A stretch of 64,000 nt of DNA, taken from NCBI GenBank assembly GCA_964589935.1, contig CAZPVD010000001.1:124001-188000 (forward strand). The letters are read 5' to 3'. A program made the translations under genes and the position numbers. The DNA comes from VHCN01 sp964589935 (GTDB taxonomy: Bacteria > Verrucomicrobiota > Verrucomicrobiia > Limisphaerales > VHCN01). The stretch's first letter is position 1, and every line of letters begins with the position of its first letter. Below the pieces are notes generated by a model. It did not search any database. It worked only from the letters and a program-made list of their open reading frames with translations, and had not been told where the DNA came from. This document shows, one piece after another, positions 53,201-60,000 of the stretch.

Positions 53201-54058
53201 GGCGTCCATTGCGGCGTTGCTCACCTTCACCCATGTCGCGCCGGTGTCGAAGGATTTGTAGATGCCATTCGTGCCATTGTTCGCGGCGTTGTAAATGCTC
53301 GTGTAGAGGACGGCAGGATTGGATGGATCACCGGCAACGCGGCGTGCGATTCCCGCTGGAATGCCTAGCAAGACCTGCGCGAATGTCGTGCCTGCGTTAG
53401 CGCTGCGAAAAATGCCGAAGCCGCTTCGCTGGCCAGTATCGGAGTCGTCAACCGACACGACGATGGTGTTACCACGCGCGGCGACGCCGGAGATGTTCTT
53501 GCCGGTGAGGACGCCGCCGCCGTTCAGCAACGTCCACGTTGTGCCACCGTTTGTAGTGCGCAGGATGCCCAAGCGCGCGCCGCCGTCGCCGCTGAAACTG
53601 CTGAAGCGCCCGATGCCCGCGACTAGCGTGTTGTGCGTCGCATCCGTCGGGTCGAAGTCAATGGCGCCAATCGAGAGCGATGCGGCGAAATCGGTTTGCG
53701 ACGTCCATGCCGGAGGAGACGCGGTTGCGTTGGTGCTTTTCCAGATGCCGCCGTTGACGGCGCCGATGTAGAGGATGTTTGCGTTCGTCGGGTGCGCGGC
53801 GACGGCTTGAATTGCGCCGGAGACTTCACCGTTGGGAAGAATTTCCGTGCTGCCGTGAAGCAGCGGCCCCGCACCTTGCGCTGTCCACATATTGCCTCCG
53901 ATGGCTGCGGGCGCGGCACTTGCGCGCGGCGCGGCGACAAACAGGGAAGCAAGCAACAGGCTCAGACAACCCAGCGAGGCTGTGATTCGTAAAAATACGC
54001 GCGGCCGCACGCAAATATGCACTCGTGGCCGCACGCCAAATCGCTCGCTGTCGCTCAT
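44234..54058 (-). CDS. giant exported protein: propeller, Ig-like, LamG, SBBP and DUF1080 domains
   Basis: 3,274 residues from ATG 54058 (a TTG at 54067 is also in frame). Signal peptide to about residue 48. Order: BNR/sortilin-like propeller (53-786), Ig-like (786-883), LamG (890-1120), seven SBBP repeats of about 65 residues (1139-1575), LamG (1579-1793), five Ig-like (1803-2236), DUF1080 (2240-2435), seven SBBP repeats (2443-2852), four Ig-like (2859-3206), and a tail YRVQASTNLLNW to RRFYRVV (3213-3274). Probably a cell-surface or secreted adhesin or glycan-binding protein. The long blocks with similar order point to internal duplication. No catalytic motif is certain; the DUF1080 domain may bind sugar. 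Confidence 0.88.
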   Translation of the reverse strand: MSDSERFGVRPRVHICVRPRVFLRITASLGCLSLLLASLFVAAPRASAAPAAIGGNMWTAQGAGPLLHGSTEILPNGEVSGAIQAVAAHPTNANILYIGAVNGGIWKSTNATASPPAWTSQTDFAASLSIGAIDFDPTDATHNTLVAGIGRFSSFSGDGGARLGILRTTNGGTTWTLLNGGGVLTGKNISGVAARGNTIVVSVDDSDTGQRSGFGIFRSANAGTTFAQVLLGIPAGIARRVAGDPSNPAVLYTSIYNAANNGTNGIYKSFDTGATWVKVSNAAMDALLNNANGNNVQLSVHPAGQVIYCGIVNGGALAGIFRSANAGGTWTQMDSPTTIEQGQVQNLIPGGQGDTHFSLVADPTNPNIVYAGGDSQQNPFPTSIGATDFTGRLFRGDASQPTGSQWVHLTHSNSKGAAGGGTAGSSAPHADSRNMVFDRSGNIIEVDDGGVFRRTNPQTNTGDWFSICGNMAVGEYHNIAYDSIFNVVVAGTQDNASGRQTGRNLIPWETLTGGDGGAVQVDTTSAPGLSIVYYSSQNLQGFSRDTYNSATNAVTNASPALTVSGGGAALRGQFVTPFRLNAVNPAQIVFAAANSVYESSDRGNTITESGVGIGNGNAVAYGGYLGSAPNPDLLYVATPTGVFVRTNASGAIAATAAAFPGNSALDVAIVPTNWMTVFVVDDTNVYMSTNAGAAWTIITGNLTGVGSLRAVKHGPTNANSRIVVGTDTGVYVSSAPTLGTWSKVGTNLPTAPVMDMEYNQSADVLVIGTLGRGAWLVSNAASKIFNTTNAAPPPPPTILAQPQSTNVNVGATVAFGVIAGGTGPFTYQWQSNNVAIIGATASTFTLFNVQTNYSANYNVIVSNAGGSVTSSNAVLIVTVAGGGSGGGTNSLAPLAHWHFDEVAGPTAFDSVGNNHGTLSPTGSAFVPGGLSGNAISLTKAANGFVNMGNVLHLTNTDYTIVAWVKLPAGDRTDSRIVLSKQDGGLPFNPGYFVNVNTTGGLLQPDKASFYDGGTVVISATQSVVSVSSVNDGNWHQIVGVHKVGGSKVIYVDGSPAEASNPAQPTVANAQPFLIGGYNFSGIATGLWDGLIDEVQIYGRALSDPEIDYLYQNPSQEAQNIGSGIGGRHSLGPAPPFVWVQPAGGPAVSGSTNNGFAKGVKTDTFGNVYVTGNFPGTATFGTTNVTAAGNLDMFLAKYDANGTNLWVVRAGASGNVADGLDVALDTIGNVYVSGQFTGTARFGNSTNVTSNGQFDFFLAKYTTAGVFQWVRTGSGPTDDRAFGVIADSAGNVYVTGQFSGASQFGSFSVTSAGSVDMFLAKYDPNGNVLWVRSAGGAGVDQGFRLAMDLLGNVYVVGQFNGSATFGTTNLVSAGSDDIFVAKYDPNGSLVWVTSAGGSGSDIGYSIGLDAPGNIYITGQFAGTASFGTNALTSQGGLDVFIAKLNNAGQFLWAQSAGSSGDDNDFKAGIVVDPLGNSFITGSFATNAYFGTNLLAGYGSNDVFVASYDPNGNLIWAENAGGTGYDYARSIALAPDRSLLVCGTFANTASFTSLSVTSAGPGDVFVAKLASTNNSAVVNLLAPRAHWRFDETNGTTAFDSIDGNNGTLSTNGATFVPGGGISGGAIQLVRTNNGYVDMGPIFPFTAGNFSLIAWVKMNPGDTAPSVAIDKSLSGINNGYYLGENVNGPTGLTNKAHFFAGGVFTAPVSTTTVNDGNWHQLVATYQQTGLTRIYVDGVPAQGSSSSSPILPSPAADFLVGGATFSGLPTGYFGGLIDEVQVYDRALSDTEINFLFQNPNQEIQNPNTNVIASPPVIIVPPLSRTSNAGGPVTFSVSAAGTAPLFYQWQFNGVNIPGATTNTYTLNSAQSSDAGAYGVIVYNLAGSVVSAPVTLTIINPPVVTSSPLSQNAPVGSTVTFSVAATGTAPFGYIWRKNGLNLPAAIGSTATLTLVNVAAADAGSYDVVVFNTAGAALSAPATLTLFGTPVINGQPQSQTVTPGSTATFSVTASGAAPLSYQWRKNGVDLPGQNSATLTLNNVAPSDAAGYTVLVSNGAGSVLSQSATLALIGAPAIASQPQSLVLPAGTNATFTAAASGSDPLGYQWFFNSAPLPGATGPTLVLTNIGIPNEGAYYLFVSNSIGSATSAVATLNITLPPVILQQPQSVAVPVGGTATFNVSATGTAPPLTYQWKFNGTNIAGATTSTFIISNVSPANIGTYYVVVADGRGTNTSIYAQLSRGTGSSQVILFDGTTTTNFHHTSGLFPILWPIVPTNALQVTPGTGDIQTFQTFNDFQLHLEFRTPNPNDVQSGNSGVFLQGLYEVQILNSFGATNLTANDCGAIFGQTAPTTNACIAPGAWQTMDITFHAAQWNGNVKVVNAFVTVVLNGVTVQNNVAIVSPTTGGLENPVPGPIMLQDHNSAVQFRNIVITPLNTPPVFQWVRRAGSTNVTGNNFDFGKGVKVDTAGNVYVTGNFCGSADFGSTNVVSNGIQDFFLAKYDPAGTLLWVFTGGGAGFDEGLDLDLDPAGNPVVTGIFSGPATFGSTTLPGFGGQDVFIAKFTSSGQLSWIRSAGGFGLDNGTGVTVDFAGNVFVTGDFNQTANFGTTTLISVSGQAVFVAKYDSAGALQWVKQAGGLGADSGKDVASDNAGGVYVAGDIASQAFVSHYDTSGNVLWTVQSTGAGVVDATGLARDNLGNLFISGSFTGSSIMGTNTLVSAGAGDIFIAKMDTNGSFLWARQAGGLGNDNSFSGGRVAVDAVGNAYTSGGIGGDATFSSTLLTSFGGNDVFATKYDPAGNLVWVQQAGGSGFDYSRAIALDAVGNAYLVGSFHNTATFSSLTITSVGSGDIFVAKLGNAFAASQPPVIISQPQSTSVAVGATVTFSVSATGTQPLAYQWIKNGAPIPGATINSFTVANVQLTDAGAYTVTVTNSVGAAVSVPAFLNVIGPPVILTQPVASQTVSPGSTVVLTVSATGSEPLGYIWRLNGTNLPAPSLPTLTLNNVQPVNAGTYDVVVFNSAGVIVSSGSVLNVLPPPVISAQPLAQVVPQGSNAMFSVTANGTGSLTYQWRKNGTNISGANRSLFVVTGAQITDQGLYDVVVSDSIGSVISAPAPLTVLLPPLIIQPPQGVTVVAGTNVLFSVLASGNPPPFFQWLRNGIAITGATNSTLLLTNVTTNVAGLYLVSVTNAAGAAPVLPVPLIVVTSQFVPPPSPPPPNDLRTNGFTLNIAVAPNRIYRVQASTNLLNWVDIGYIAGNGPAVQQFLDNAATNMTRRFYRVVTP

Positions 54059-54092
54059 CGGGAACAAATCCTATTGGGATTTTGGATGGGGT

Positions 54093-54121
54093 GTTGTAGC
54101 GATTTCCGCTCGCAAAGTCAA
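54093..54121 (-). promoter_or_regulatory. promoter of the giant gene
   Basis: On the minus strand, TTGACT (54121-54116), a 17-base spacer and TACAAC (54098-54093). The start codon lies 34 bases downstream. Confidence 0.6.
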
Positions 54122-54146
54122 ATCCAGTCAACACCTGATGCCGCCG

Positions 54147-55424
54147 TCATTTCGTAAGCTCCACGCAGACCAGTTCGCCGCCGGCAGGACCGATGCCGTC
54201 GCGCTGATAAAGGCGGCCATTTGCGTAAGCCGGACTGCTCCATGTGACGCCGCAAATCTGCGCGCGGCCGGCCTCTTTGAAGCCTTTCGGGTCAGCGGGG
54301 AACAGCACGAGCAGCCCGCCGTCGGTGGAGAAGAGAATGTTCGGCCCCATCACGATGCACGCGGCCATCGCCTTGCCCGCGCTGGAGGTGATGAGCCCCG
54401 GCTGCGTCCACTCGATTTTGCCGGTCCTGGCGTCGAGACAGAAGAGGTCGCGCTTAGGGCCGAGGCCGTAAATGTGCTGGCCGACCGCAACCGGACTGGA
54501 AAAGTTCATCGTCGCGTCCTTGCTCAACCACGCCTGCTCGGCCTTGAACGCGTTGCCTTCTTTCGTCACGCGCGTGCCGATCAGCCCCGTGGTGTGTGAA
54601 CCCGCGATGACAATGTCGTCCACGACAACCGGCGTCGTGACGTGCCGGCTGAAGGTCGTCTTCATCGGAACGCGCCAGAGCAAGTTGCCGTCGCGCAAAT
54701 CAAGACTGATCAAACCGTCGCAGGTGAAGCTGATGATTTGTTTCACTCCGCCGAGTGACGCGAGCATCGGCGCGGCGTAACCGGCCTGATCGTTCTGCGA
54801 TTTCCAGACGGTTTTGCCGGTAAGCTTGTCGAGACACACAACGCCCGCGCCGTTCGTGCCGCCCGCCTGCACGATGAGATGCGGCCCGACGACAAGCGGC
54901 GCGCCGTCGTTGCCGTGACGCGCGGCTCCCTGCGCCTGGCCCTTCTCGCCGATGAACTCCGCGCCGAAATCTTTCACAAAATTCAGCCGCCACAGCAGCT
55001 TGCCGTCCTTTGCGCCGAGGCATTGCAACTCGCCCTTGCACGATTGCGCATAGACGCGGTCGCCATCCACCGTCGCGGTGCAACGCGGCCCGGCGGGTGC
55101 CTGCGTGTCGCCAACCGCGTCATCAATCGCGCTGCGCCACAGTTCCTTGCCCGTTGATGCGTCGTAGGCGCGGAGCATTTCCTTGCCGTCCACATTGTCG
55201 GGCAGGAAAACTTTTCCGCCGGACACGACGGGCGACGCAAGGCCGACGCCGAGCTTCGCGCGCCACAGAACTTTCGGCTCGGCGGGCAATGTGTCTGGAA
55301 CTTTTTCCCCGGCGGGAACGTGTCCATCGCGGTTTGGCCCGCGCCACTGCGCCCAGTCAGAGGCGTTGACGGCAGAAGAAACAAAGAGAAACGCAGAGCA
55401 GAAGAGGTGTGCGGGACGATTCAT
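54147..55424 (-). CDS. exported PQQ-like beta-propeller protein
   Basis: 425 residues from ATG 55424. Signal peptide (HLFCSAFLFVSSAVNA), then SDWAQWRGPNRDGH and a series of propeller blades with the PQQ pattern: AYDASTGKELWRS, LGAKDGKLLWRL, LDKLTGKTVWKS, LDLRDGNLLWRV and LDARTGKIEWTQ. This family in Planctomycetota and Verrucomicrobiota has unknown substrates and usually lacks quinone ligands; BamB-like proteins share the fold. A longer upstream frame without signal was rejected. Confidence 0.85.
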   Translation of the reverse strand: MNRPAHLFCSAFLFVSSAVNASDWAQWRGPNRDGHVPAGEKVPDTLPAEPKVLWRAKLGVGLASPVVSGGKVFLPDNVDGKEMLRAYDASTGKELWRSAIDDAVGDTQAPAGPRCTATVDGDRVYAQSCKGELQCLGAKDGKLLWRLNFVKDFGAEFIGEKGQAQGAARHGNDGAPLVVGPHLIVQAGGTNGAGVVCLDKLTGKTVWKSQNDQAGYAAPMLASLGGVKQIISFTCDGLISLDLRDGNLLWRVPMKTTFSRHVTTPVVVDDIVIAGSHTTGLIGTRVTKEGNAFKAEQAWLSKDATMNFSSPVAVGQHIYGLGPKRDLFCLDARTGKIEWTQPGLITSSAGKAMAACIVMGPNILFSTDGGLLVLFPADPKGFKEAGRAQICGVTWSSPAYANGRLYQRDGIGPAGGELVCVELTK

Positions 55425-55531
55425 CGCGCGCAATTCAGCGGGAACGCCACCGTGCGTCAAGCGGGAAAGCCGGGCACGGTTCGCTTGCCTTCGAGCGGGG
55501 CGCGTGCGACAACGTCGTAAATAATTTTCAC

Positions 55532-56290
55532 ATGAGCGACAAATCTCTCTCCGGCAAAGTGGCCGTCATCACCGGCGGCAGTCGTGGACTTGGCAAGGCC
55601 ATCGCGCTCGCCCTCGGCCGCGCGGGCGCAAAGCTGGCGCTCGTTTCGCGCACGAAAGCCGAACTGGACAAGTGCGCCGCAGCCGTCCGAGCTTCGGGCG
55701 CGGAAGTCGAAGTTTTCCCCGCCGACGTGACCGACGAGGCCGCCGTCGCCAAACTGGAAAAGGATATTCTCGCGCGTTTCGGCAAGGTTCAGATTCTCGT
55801 CAACAACGCCGGCATCAACATCCGCAAGCCGGTGCAGGACTTCGCGCTTTCGGAGTTTCGCGCGGTGATGGACACGAGCCTCACGGCGAGTTTTCTGATG
55901 TGCCGCGCGTTCCTGCCGCACATGAAAGGCAAGGGCTACGGGCGCGTCATCAGCCTCGCCTCGACGATGGGGCACGTCGCGCTCGCGCATCGCACGGCCT
56001 ACTGCGCCGCCAAGGCGGGCATCATGGGCTTCACTCGCGCGTTGTCGCTCGAGCTCGCGCCTGACGGCATCACGGCAAACACCATCAGTCCCGGCCCGTT
56101 CGCAACTGAGATGAACATGTCCATCCTGAATAATCCTGAACTCGCGCAGACGTTCACGTCGAAGATTCCGCTCGGCCGCTGGGGCAAGGTTGAGGAAGTC
56201 GGCGCACTCGCGCTCTTCCTCTGCTCGGAAGGCGCAGCGTTCATCACAGGCACGGATTTCCTGATTGATGGCGGCTGGTGCGCGCAGTAA
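55532..56290 (+). CDS. SDR-family oxidoreductase, gluconate 5-dehydrogenase-like
   Basis: 252 residues from ATG 55532 (MSDKSLSGKVAVITGGSRGLGKA). Classical SDR: NADP-binding GGSRGLG, NNAGINIRKP, and catalytic Tyr-Lys in YCAAKAG, then ANTISPGPFATEMN. It resembles 3-oxoacyl-ACP reductases and gluconate/2-keto-3-deoxygluconate dehydrogenases; the INIRKP segment favours the sugar-acid type. It precedes enolase on the same strand but enolase has its own promoter. It is divergent from the PQQ-propeller gene. Confidence 0.87.
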   Translation: MSDKSLSGKVAVITGGSRGLGKAIALALGRAGAKLALVSRTKAELDKCAAAVRASGAEVEVFPADVTDEAAVAKLEKDILARFGKVQILVNNAGINIRKPVQDFALSEFRAVMDTSLTASFLMCRAFLPHMKGKGYGRVISLASTMGHVALAHRTAYCAAKAGIMGFTRALSLELAPDGITANTISPGPFATEMNMSILNNPELAQTFTSKIPLGRWGKVEEVGALALFLCSEGAAFITGTDFLIDGGWCAQ

Positions 56291-56305
56291 CCGTTCTCGC
56301 CCGTC

Positions 56306-56333
56306 TTGACTCACCGCGCCTCGTCCCTATGAT
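56306..56333 (+). promoter_or_regulatory. enolase promoter
   Basis: TTGACT at 56306, a 16-base spacer and TATGAT at 56328-56333. The transcript would start near 56340, which excludes the open frame upstream and supports ATG 56365. Confidence 0.6.
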
Positions 56334-56364
56334 GCGCGCCGCCTTTGGCGAACTGACTACGAAC

Positions 56365-57639
56365 ATGACCACCATTGCTGACATCCAAGCCCGCGAAATC
56401 CTCGACTCGCGCGGCAATCCCACCGTTGAAGTTGACGTGACCCTCGCGGGTGGCGCCGTCGGCCGCGCCGCCGTGCCTTCGGGCGCGAGCACGGGCGAGC
56501 ACGAAGCCCTTGAACTGCGCGACGGCGACAAACGGCGTTTCTGCGGCAAGGGTGTGTCGAAGGCCGTCGCAAACGTGCGCAAGCAGATTCTTCCCGCGCT
56601 GCGCGGTGTGGACGCACTCGATCAGCTCACGGTGGATTCCACGATGCTCAAACTCGACGGCACCGAGACCAAGTCCAAGCTCGGCGCGAACGCCATTCTC
56701 GCTGTCTCGCTCGCGAACGCGAAGGCCGCGGCCGCCGCGCTCAATCAGCCGCTCTTCAAATATCTCGGCGGGCCGAACGCCAAGGTGCTGCCCGTGCCGA
56801 TGGCCAATGTCATCAACGGCGGCGCGCATTCGGACGCGCCGATTGATTTTCAGGAATTCATGATCGTGCCAAAGGGCTTCGACACCTTCAGCGAAGGCTT
56901 GCAGGCCATCACGGAAATTTTTCACGCGCTCAAGAGTGTCTTGAAGAAGAAAGGGCTGAGCACCGCCGTTGGCGACGAGGGCGGCTTCGCCCCAAAGCTT
57001 AAGAGCGCTGATGACGCCATCGAGGCGATTCTGCAAGCGACGAAGGACGCGGGCTACAAGCCCGGCAGGCAAATCTTCCTCGCCCTCGATGTCGCGGCCT
57101 CCGAGTTCTACGAGCAACCCAGCAAACGATATGTCTTCAAGAAAAGTTCCGGGCGCAGACTGTCCGGCCCAAGGCTGGTTTCCTACTACGCAAAACTCGT
57201 GGCCAAATATCCCATCATCAGCATCGAAGATGGCTGCGCGGAGGGGGACTGGGCGAATTGGAAGCTGCTCACCGACGAACTCGGCGACAGGGTTCAATTG
57301 GTCGGCGACGATTTGTTCGTGACTAACGTGAAGTTCTTGAAGAAGGGCATCGAAACTGGCACGGCCAATTCGATCCTCGTGAAAGTGAACCAGATTGGCT
57401 CGCTCACCGAGACATTCGACGCGGTCGAGCTCGCTCAAGAGAACGGCTACACCGCCGTGATGAGCCATCGCTCGGGCGAAACGGAAGACGCCACCATCGC
57501 CGATCTCGCGGTCGCGACCAACTGCGGCCAGATCAAAACCGGCTCACTGTCACGCAGCGACCGCAACGCGAAATACAACCAACTCCTGCGCATCGAGCAG
57601 TTGCTCGGTAAGAACGCGGTTTATGGCGGAAAATTCTGA
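56365..57639 (+). CDS. eno: enolase (phosphopyruvate hydratase)
   Basis: 424 residues, normal. Converts 2-phosphoglycerate to phosphoenolpyruvate in glycolysis. Start MTTIADIQAREILDSRGNPTVEVDV; SGASTGEHEALELRDGD; AVGDEGGFAP; SIEDGCAEGDW with metal Glu; LVGDDLFVTN; KVNQIGSLTE with the catalytic Lys; and SHRSGETED. All residues needed for metal binding and acid-base catalysis are present. The promoter directly upstream places the transcript start after the SDR gene. Convergent with the LamG gene, 17 bases apart. Confidence 0.98.
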   Translation: MTTIADIQAREILDSRGNPTVEVDVTLAGGAVGRAAVPSGASTGEHEALELRDGDKRRFCGKGVSKAVANVRKQILPALRGVDALDQLTVDSTMLKLDGTETKSKLGANAILAVSLANAKAAAAALNQPLFKYLGGPNAKVLPVPMANVINGGAHSDAPIDFQEFMIVPKGFDTFSEGLQAITEIFHALKSVLKKKGLSTAVGDEGGFAPKLKSADDAIEAILQATKDAGYKPGRQIFLALDVAASEFYEQPSKRYVFKKSSGRRLSGPRLVSYYAKLVAKYPIISIEDGCAEGDWANWKLLTDELGDRVQLVGDDLFVTNVKFLKKGIETGTANSILVKVNQIGSLTETFDAVELAQENGYTAVMSHRSGETEDATIADLAVATNCGQIKTGSLSRSDRNAKYNQLLRIEQLLGKNAVYGGKF

Positions 57640-57656
57640 GGAGCAGGGATAATCTG

Positions 57657-59006
57657 CTACTGCTCGGTGATCCGGTAGAATCTCAAAGGAAGGCTGAGGG
57701 CATTTGTGTCGTCGAACAAAATCATACCGTTTGTAAGTGTCAGGCTGTTGGTAAAATCCACCCAGTTCGGTGACACGAGATTTGAAATGAACTGAATTCG
57801 AAAGTATGGCAGGTGATTGGTTGCAAGCAGGCTGCCGTCCTGATCTCCAATTAGCAGGCGGAAGGTTCCATTGCCAGGACGCGAAGGGGGTTGAATTTGT
57901 TGCGGCACGCGCACACGGAGCAAAGCATTGCTGCTTGTTGTTGCCCCCGCCGCGTTTGTGATTGTAACTGAAATCAAGCCGCTGCTGGCGCGGTTGGTCA
58001 AATTGGTGAGATTCAAGACAGCGTTGGTTGCATTTGTGATGGTCGCGCCATTTTTCCACCATTGATAACTCAGCGGCAGCGTGCCGCTGGCCGTGACGCC
58101 GAAGTTGGCGAAGGTGCCTGCGTTGGCAGCGGTATTCATCGGTTGTGTTGTGATAATTGGCGGTGATGCGGGGATTCCGACACTACCGAGATTCTGCGCC
58201 TCTTGGCCCGGGTTTTGAAAGAGGAAGTCTATTTCAGGATCAGACAATGCGCGATCATAGACCTGCACTTCGTCAATTAAACCGTCAAAATAGCCAGTTG
58301 GTTGGGTCAAATCGGAAGTAGCGCCTCCGATCAGGAAATTTGCTGTTCCTGCTAAGACTGGCGAACTGGCTGAGCTTGATCGAGTGAGTGCGCCGTCAAC
58401 AAAAATCGAAGTCTGTCCGCTCGGTTTATAGACCGCGACAAGTTGATGCCAGTTACCGTCGTTGACTGTTGTTGGTGAAACAGGAGACGAGAACACTCCT
58501 CCCGCAAAAAAGTGGGCTTTGTTGGTCAACCCAGTTGGTCCATTGACGTTCTGGCCCAGATAATAGCCGTTGTTGTATCCGCTAACGGATTTGTCAATGG
58601 CCACAGACGGTGCGGTGTCTCCCGCATTCATCTTGATCCAAGCAATCAAGCTATAGTCTCCGCTTGTGAGCGGAAAAATCGGCCCCATGTTCACAAAGCC
58701 GTTATTAATTCGGTTCAAACCAATGGCGCCACCCGAAATACCAGCACCTGGAATAAAGAGCGCGCCCGTCGGGGAAAGCGTCCCGTGATTGGTGCCGGCC
58801 GAATCAAACGCTGTGGTTCCGCTTGGTTCATCAAACCGCCAGTGCGCCACCGGTGCGATTGCGGCATTTGCGAAAGTCGCGATGGACCACGCGCACACGG
58901 CCACGAGATTGAGCAAACCAGACAATGCAGGTTTAATCCAAGCCGGAATCCGCCGCGCGGGAAAGCTCTCGCGCCCATGGACTGCTGATCGTTGATATTC
59001 CCTCAT
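57657..59006 (-). CDS. exported LamG + Ig-like protein, paralogue of the giant protein
   Basis: 449 residues. Long signal region (to about residue 48), a LamG domain (about 50-270) and one Ig-like domain (283-365), then a tail ending SLPLRFYRITEQ. The LamG domain is highly similar to the second LamG of the giant protein (WRFDEPSGTTAFDS, YSLIAWIKMNAGDTAPSVAIDKS, NKAHFFAGGVF, GLIDEVQVYDRALSDPEIDFLFQNP), so the two are duplicates. A strong Shine-Dalgarno AGGAGG (59015-59020) lies 8 bases before the ATG. Surface or secreted; likely binds glycans. Confidence 0.87.
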   Translation of the reverse strand: MREYQRSAVHGRESFPARRIPAWIKPALSGLLNLVAVCAWSIATFANAAIAPVAHWRFDEPSGTTAFDSAGTNHGTLSPTGALFIPGAGISGGAIGLNRINNGFVNMGPIFPLTSGDYSLIAWIKMNAGDTAPSVAIDKSVSGYNNGYYLGQNVNGPTGLTNKAHFFAGGVFSSPVSPTTVNDGNWHQLVAVYKPSGQTSIFVDGALTRSSSASSPVLAGTANFLIGGATSDLTQPTGYFDGLIDEVQVYDRALSDPEIDFLFQNPGQEAQNLGSVGIPASPPIITTQPMNTAANAGTFANFGVTASGTLPLSYQWWKNGATITNATNAVLNLTNLTNRASSGLISVTITNAAGATTSSNALLRVRVPQQIQPPSRPGNGTFRLLIGDQDGSLLATNHLPYFRIQFISNLVSPNWVDFTNSLTLTNGMILFDDTNALSLPLRFYRITEQ

Positions 59007-59044
59007 GATGTTGGCCTCCTCGTTTTGATTGATTTTGGGCGGGA

Positions 59045-59073
59045 CTTTTACACAGCCGTGTCAAAAATGTCAA
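59045..59073 (-). promoter_or_regulatory. promoter of the LamG gene
   Basis: On the minus strand, consensus TTGACA (59073-59068), a 17-base spacer and TAAAAG (59050-59045). An AGGAGG ribosome site at 59020-59015 precedes the ATG. The only full consensus -35 seen in the window. Confidence 0.7.
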
Positions 59074-59180
59074 ACACACTCGAGGGCTGCCCAAGCTCGA
59101 TGCTTTGACCGATGAATCATATCTCCACGCGGCATTTATCTGCCGCAGATCACTCCTCAGTTCTGACTCTGCGCTCGTAA

Positions 59181-59957
59181 CTACTTCTTTCGAAATACGA
59201 TCAAGTGTTGCCAAGGCAGCGTCTTGATGGTTTCGACCCATTCAAGCTGCTGAACAGTCATCTCCTTCTTTACCTGCGCCTCGCTCATTTTGTGGACGAG
59301 TTTGATCGGGACGTTCGGGTCTTCGCCGCGAAATTCTACGAACACAACGCGCCCGCCGGGTTTGAGCGTCTTGACGAGCGCCTGCATCATCTCGAACGGC
59401 TGATCGAACTCGTGATACACATCCACCATCAGCACGAGGTCCACGGATGCGGGCGGCAGCTTGGGGTCGGTGGTGGTGCCGAGGACGCCCTTGACGTTGG
59501 TGATCTTGCGCTCAGCCATTTTCCTGGCGAGCAGATCGAGCATTTCCTGTTGTATCTCCACGCCATAGACGACGCCTTTTGCGCCGACTTTCTCCGCCAT
59601 GCGCCAACTGTAGTAGCCGGTGCCGCAGCCGATGTCCGCGACGGCGTCGCCGGGCTTGAGCGCGAGCGCGGCCATGACGAGGTCCGGGCGTTCCTCGCGT
59701 TCGCGCTCAGGGCGATCCAGCCAGGGCGCGCCTTCGTGCGTCATGAAGTGCGCGATCTCGCGGCCCATGTAAAACTTGCCGATGCCGTTCGGATCGTGAC
59801 GCTGGCGCGTTTCGTAACCGGGATGTCCTGGCGGAAGTGAAGCGGGTGTGGATGAAGTTTTTGCCTCGCCAGATTTTTTCTCCTGCGCAAAGGCGAAGGC
59901 CGTGACGAATAGAACCAACAGCAACGGGAAAGCGTGGTATGCAGACTTGGATCGCAT
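59181..59957 (-). CDS. exported class I SAM-dependent methyltransferase-like protein
   Basis: 258 residues from ATG 59957 (a GTG 59990 would add 11). A clear signal peptide (SAYHAFPLLLVLFVTAFAFAQ) precedes a methyltransferase domain with motif I VADIGCGTGYYSW, an acidic loop VYGVEIQQEM, and VDLVLMVDVYHEFDQP. SAM is a cytosolic cofactor, so an exported enzyme is unexpected. Such proteins recur in Planctomycetota and Verrucomicrobiota. Either the enzyme acts on the cytosolic side before export, is membrane-bound, or the fold is used for something else. Confidence 0.82.
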   Translation of the reverse strand: MRSKSAYHAFPLLLVLFVTAFAFAQEKKSGEAKTSSTPASLPPGHPGYETRQRHDPNGIGKFYMGREIAHFMTHEGAPWLDRPEREREERPDLVMAALALKPGDAVADIGCGTGYYSWRMAEKVGAKGVVYGVEIQQEMLDLLARKMAERKITNVKGVLGTTTDPKLPPASVDLVLMVDVYHEFDQPFEMMQALVKTLKPGGRVVFVEFRGEDPNVPIKLVHKMSEAQVKKEMTVQQLEWVETIKTLPWQHLIVFRKK

Positions 59958-60000
59958 GGCTTGAGAATGTGGCGGAAGGTTCTTCAACACCCATCAGGCG

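Noticed and set aside
57641..57665. GAGCAG/CTGCTC as a terminator between enolase and the LamG gene
   Set aside because: Six pairs and no T tract, with the stop codon inside; the fold has competing alternatives.
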